A stretch of DNA of 20,629 nucleotides from Coptodactyla brooksi (Eukaryota > Arthropoda > Insecta > Coleoptera > Scarabaeidae), in NCBI GenBank assembly GCA_033557675.1, contig JAWQRM010000661.1, forward strand, positions 1 to 20,629, read 5' to 3'. Positions within the stretch are counted from its first letter, which is position 1; the number at the start of each line of letters is the position of its first letter. The translations under genes and the position numbers were made by a program. Positions 18,612 to 20,629 of the stretch are shown piece by piece. The notes under the pieces were generated by a model, which had not been told where the DNA came from, did no database searches, and saw only the letters and a list, made by a program, of their open reading frames with translations.

Positions 18612-19044
18612 TTTATTTGACGTACGTAACGTAGCCTATTATTTAAGTTCAATTATTATGTAAAAATTTCAAAGAATAAAAAAAGTTTCGTAAGAAAATT
18701 TTCTAATTATTGAGATTTTTTTCAATAGGATTTAGGAAAAGCATGACGATTCTCAGAGGGTTTAATATCTGGATGGCCGTATAAAATCATGTTACTGCTG
18801 GTCAAATGGCACGAAATTTACACAGTATGTGCAACTAATAAATTAGTAATTAACTGTCAAAAATTGTTACAGTGACTATTTTTAAAAAAGTTATTTATCA
18901 AAAAAGATATTTTTCTCTAAACTTTGTCGATCCATATCTCCCAGAACAACACATTTTCAAATAATGGTTTATAAGACAAATCAGATTATTTTTTCATGCA
19001 GTATTTGTGGTTAAGAGCTTGACTAGTTATTTCATAACACCCTG
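18612..19044 (-). repeat. Right long TIR
   Basis: Reverse complement partner of 16922-17391. Begins TTATTTGACGTACGTAACG and ends ATAACACCCTG before the TA duplicate. Lacks the extra 50-bp stretch of the left arm. Confidence 0.9.
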
Positions 19045-19083
19045 TATATATGGTATATACTTTTTAAAATTATTTTCATATTA

Positions 19084-19455
19084 TACAAGGTGTCCCAAAA
19101 TCTCTAAAAGTATCAAAGTTGTGCTTTTTGACTGTCAGCCATTTCTCCTGTTATAATGAGTAGTCGCTATAACATAAACAAATGCAATTATCATGATTTG
19201 CATTAAAAAGTATCGCTATCTTTTAAATTAAAAATAATTTCAGCTTCAATTTTTATTTTTTTGAGTTCCTCAGAGAAAATGGATTTTAGCTTTTTGGATT
19301 TTATATTTTTTTTATATTTTTCATTTTAGCCGTAAGTTCATGACATTTGTTATTGCGTTTAAAATGTTGAAGCAAAATTTAAAAATTGTAATGGAAGTTA
19401 AATAAAGTCACAAACAAGTTTAGTACTTACGAACATTTATTTTTTTCAAAAATAA
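19084..19455. other. AT-rich DNA starting with a possible transposon terminus
   Basis: TACAAGGTGTCCCAAAAT at about 19084-19101 resembles mariner-type ends (TA plus CARGGTGTCC). No partner end was found. The rest is T- and A-rich without coding signal. Confidence 0.3.
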
Positions 19456-19614
19456 TTAAAAATCGATGATTGCTTTCTTTTTATTTGAGAAAATAAAAAG
19501 AATTTTCAAAATCGAACTACTGTTTTTGATCATTGTGAGTAACGTGCTTTTTGGAATGTTGAAAATTTTTGCAATTTGGATTTTAGACACGCTACGTTTA
19601 TTTGACTCAGCCAT
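19456..19614 (-). pseudogene. pogo/Tigger-type (CENP-B-like) helix-turn-helix transposase fragment
   Basis: A 52-codon minus-strand frame from ATG 19614 reads MAESNKRSVSKIQIAKIFNI, PKSTLLTMIKNSSSILKI and then decays into low complexity. SKxQIAKxFxIPKSTLxTxIKN is the signature of the N-terminal psq/CENP-B helix-turn-helix of pogo-family transposases. Residues expected before it are shortened, and no DDE domain follows. Too short and too broken to be a host gene. Confidence 0.6.
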
Positions 19615-19945
19615 TTCGTACAAATGTAAAGACGCAAATGAAGTTTCAAACGGATACGGCTTCTTTCACCCCATCACAAAACGTGGGTCACTCATAATAT
19701 GTCATTTATCACTATTCAACTGCTAGAGTCGATGATCCCCCTCCCTCTTCTTGTTACATTAGTTACATGCAAGAGGCTGATGAACAGATATGTGCGCTAT
19801 TGTTCAATTTTCTGGGAACTCAAATAAACAAAAATCGTGAGACAGTAAAAGAATCCTACGTTCTGTTGGGTAAAATTATTTTAGCTGCTCGTTGTATGGG
19901 ATGGAAAATTAAGATTGTATAAATGAAAAAATATTTCGTACTTTG
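19615..19945. other. Intronic DNA between element fragments
   Basis: The minus strand continues upstream of the pogo-type frame with a possible 5' leader, but I see no terminal repeat or other gene. Confidence 0.35.
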
Positions 19946-19949
19946 TTAA

Positions 19950-20371
19950 CCCTGCTAGTCCCTTCCCAACTTCTCCTTAGTTTTACAAATAAACTTGTAG
20001 TCTTTCGGGTTATAGTGACCCGAATGTATACAGGTACAGAAGAATTGTCAAGAATAGCTCGAAATTAATATACTGTGGTTCTATTACAGTACATAAACGC
20101 AAACAACGATGAAACACATTCTTATTGATAATAAAAGTAAAATGTGTTATAATAAAAAATATTACAAACACTAAATTTAAAAGCACGAGAGAATCTCAAA
20201 TAAATTCTTATCCAATTATTGCCTATTTTTTACACTGATGACGATAATACACCACATGAACCTTACACAAATATTTATTACACTTACAATATGTTATATT
20301 TGTTCTATTGTCACATTTTGATGGATACGTATTACATCGTACTCTTTTATTTTTACTGATTGCACGAGATA
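19950..20371 (-). mobile_element. piggyBac-family element, 3' end and C-terminal domain
   Basis: On the plus strand TTAA (19946-19949) is followed by CCCTGCTAGTCCC: the piggyBac target site and a terminal CCC end. A subterminal hairpin TTCGGGT-ACCCGAA lies at 20004-20024. Reading leftward on the minus strand, the transposase ends at 20223. The remainder of the element should continue to the right but is cut at 20372 by a mariner. The terminal 120 bases match the end of the copy at 14139-14927, in inverted orientation. Confidence 0.72.
20223..20371 (-). pseudogene. piggyBac transposase cysteine-rich C-terminus, interrupted
   Basis: The minus-strand frame reads ISKNKRVRCNTYPSKC, YCKCNKYLCKVH and RHQCKK, then TAG. 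C-x2-C-type zinc-binding clusters ending in C-x2-H and a final Cys close to the stop are typical of the piggyBac cysteine-rich domain. The family usually has a second Cys in the first pair (RCxxC); here that position is Tyr (TAT, one transition from TGT). The upstream coding part is separated by the mariner inserted at the TA at 20372-20373. Confidence 0.65.
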
Positions 20372-20373
20372 TA

Positions 20374-20629
20374 CTAGGTGGGGTGAAAAGTCTCCTTTTA
20401 GCTCGATACACTTATTCCAGCGATTTTCCAACATCTTGATCCCGTCCGAAAAGTAATTTTCCGGAAGGTCTGTAAAATACTCCTCCGTGGCGTCGATGAT
20501 TTCCTCGCGTGAGCTGAATTTTTTATTGATGAGCCATCTTTTGAGGTTTGGGAAGAGATAATACTCCGAGGGAGCGAAATCGGGCGAATACGGTGGATGC
20601 GACAGCAATTGGAGCCGTAAGTCATTGAT
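20374..20629 (-). mobile_element. Mariner element, 3' end, running off the window
   Basis: The plus-strand end TA|CTAGGTGGGGTGAAAAGTC at 20372 is a mariner terminus. The minus-strand frame is open from the window edge: LLSHPPYSPDFAPSEYYLFP, then KRWLINKKFSSREEIIDA, DGIKMLENRWNKCIELKGD. It reads straight through the terminal repeat into the flanking piggyBac sequence without a stop. The third catalytic position is Glu (GAG at 20566-20564) where mariner normally has Asp. It looks younger than the other copies because about 85 codons are uninterrupted. Confidence 0.88.

Larger units (their letters stand above)
16922..19044 (+). mobile_element. Mariner-family element with very long terminal inverted repeats, complete ends, dead transposase
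   Basis: Starts TA|CAGGGTGTCATAAAAT and ends in the complement, ...CACCCTG|TA. This gives a TA target duplication on both sides (16920-16921 and 19045-19046), the hallmark of IS630-Tc1-mariner elements. Both arms exceed 430 bp: left 16922-17391, right 18612-19044, alignable throughout, with one extra stretch of about 50 bp in the left arm near 17285-17340. The transposase pseudogene lies between. The element sits in the presumed large intron of the Patched-type gene, in opposite orientation to it. Confidence 0.92.

Noticed and set aside
20294..20629. Edge mariner frame as a domesticated host gene
   Set aside because: It ends in an intact terminal repeat with a TA at the junction and sits inside another transposon, which fits an ordinary insertion.

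Overview
The window comes from an insect nuclear genome, most likely a beetle. The evidence is spliced genes with GT-AG introns, very short introns (54-59 bp) beside long transposon-filled ones, high AT content, and a load of decayed mariner, piggyBac, pogo and Penelope-type elements. The assignment to beetles is inference; 'arthropod' is safe. No rRNA, tRNA, CRISPR array or bacterial gene was seen.

Left third (1-6740, + strand): the 3' part of Rif1, a regulator of replication timing, telomeres and DNA repair that recruits protein phosphatase 1 (PP1). A 4-kb exon encodes the disordered middle of the protein and ends just after a SILK-type PP1-docking motif. A 1.95-kb intron holding a dead mariner-like element follows. 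Two small exons then encode the second docking motif (RVNF) and the conserved C-terminal domain. The N-terminal HEAT-repeat part lies to the left of the window.

Middle (6741-9700): AT-rich intergenic DNA between two convergent genes. It contains one decayed mariner-like fragment (about 8795-9116) and no convincing gene.

9701-13708 (- strand): the last four visible exons of a Patched-domain (PTCHD/Ptr-type) RND membrane protein, covering extracellular loop 2, TM7-12 and a polar cytosolic tail. Its last intron carries an antisense DD34D mariner fragment.

Right third (13709-20629): no exon is recognisable, so this is probably the large intron (at least 6.9 kb) that separates these exons from the N-terminal half of the Patched-type gene. 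It is built from transposons: an internally deleted piggyBac copy (about 14139-14927), a Penelope-like retroelement remnant with GIY-YIG endonuclease and inverted flanking repeats (15678-16815), a complete-ended mariner relative with TIRs of more than 430 bp (16922-19044), a pogo/Tigger-type helix-turn-helix fragment (19456-19614), and a second piggyBac copy (19950-20371) interrupted by a mariner that runs off the window (20374-20629).

The two host genes have no visible functional link. The points most worth checking are: the PP1 module of Rif1, split by an intron whose donor would re-create a docking motif on read-through; the long-TIR mariner inside a transcribed intron, a potential source of dsRNA; and the nested or complementary piggyBac copies. 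No clearly new biological system was found.
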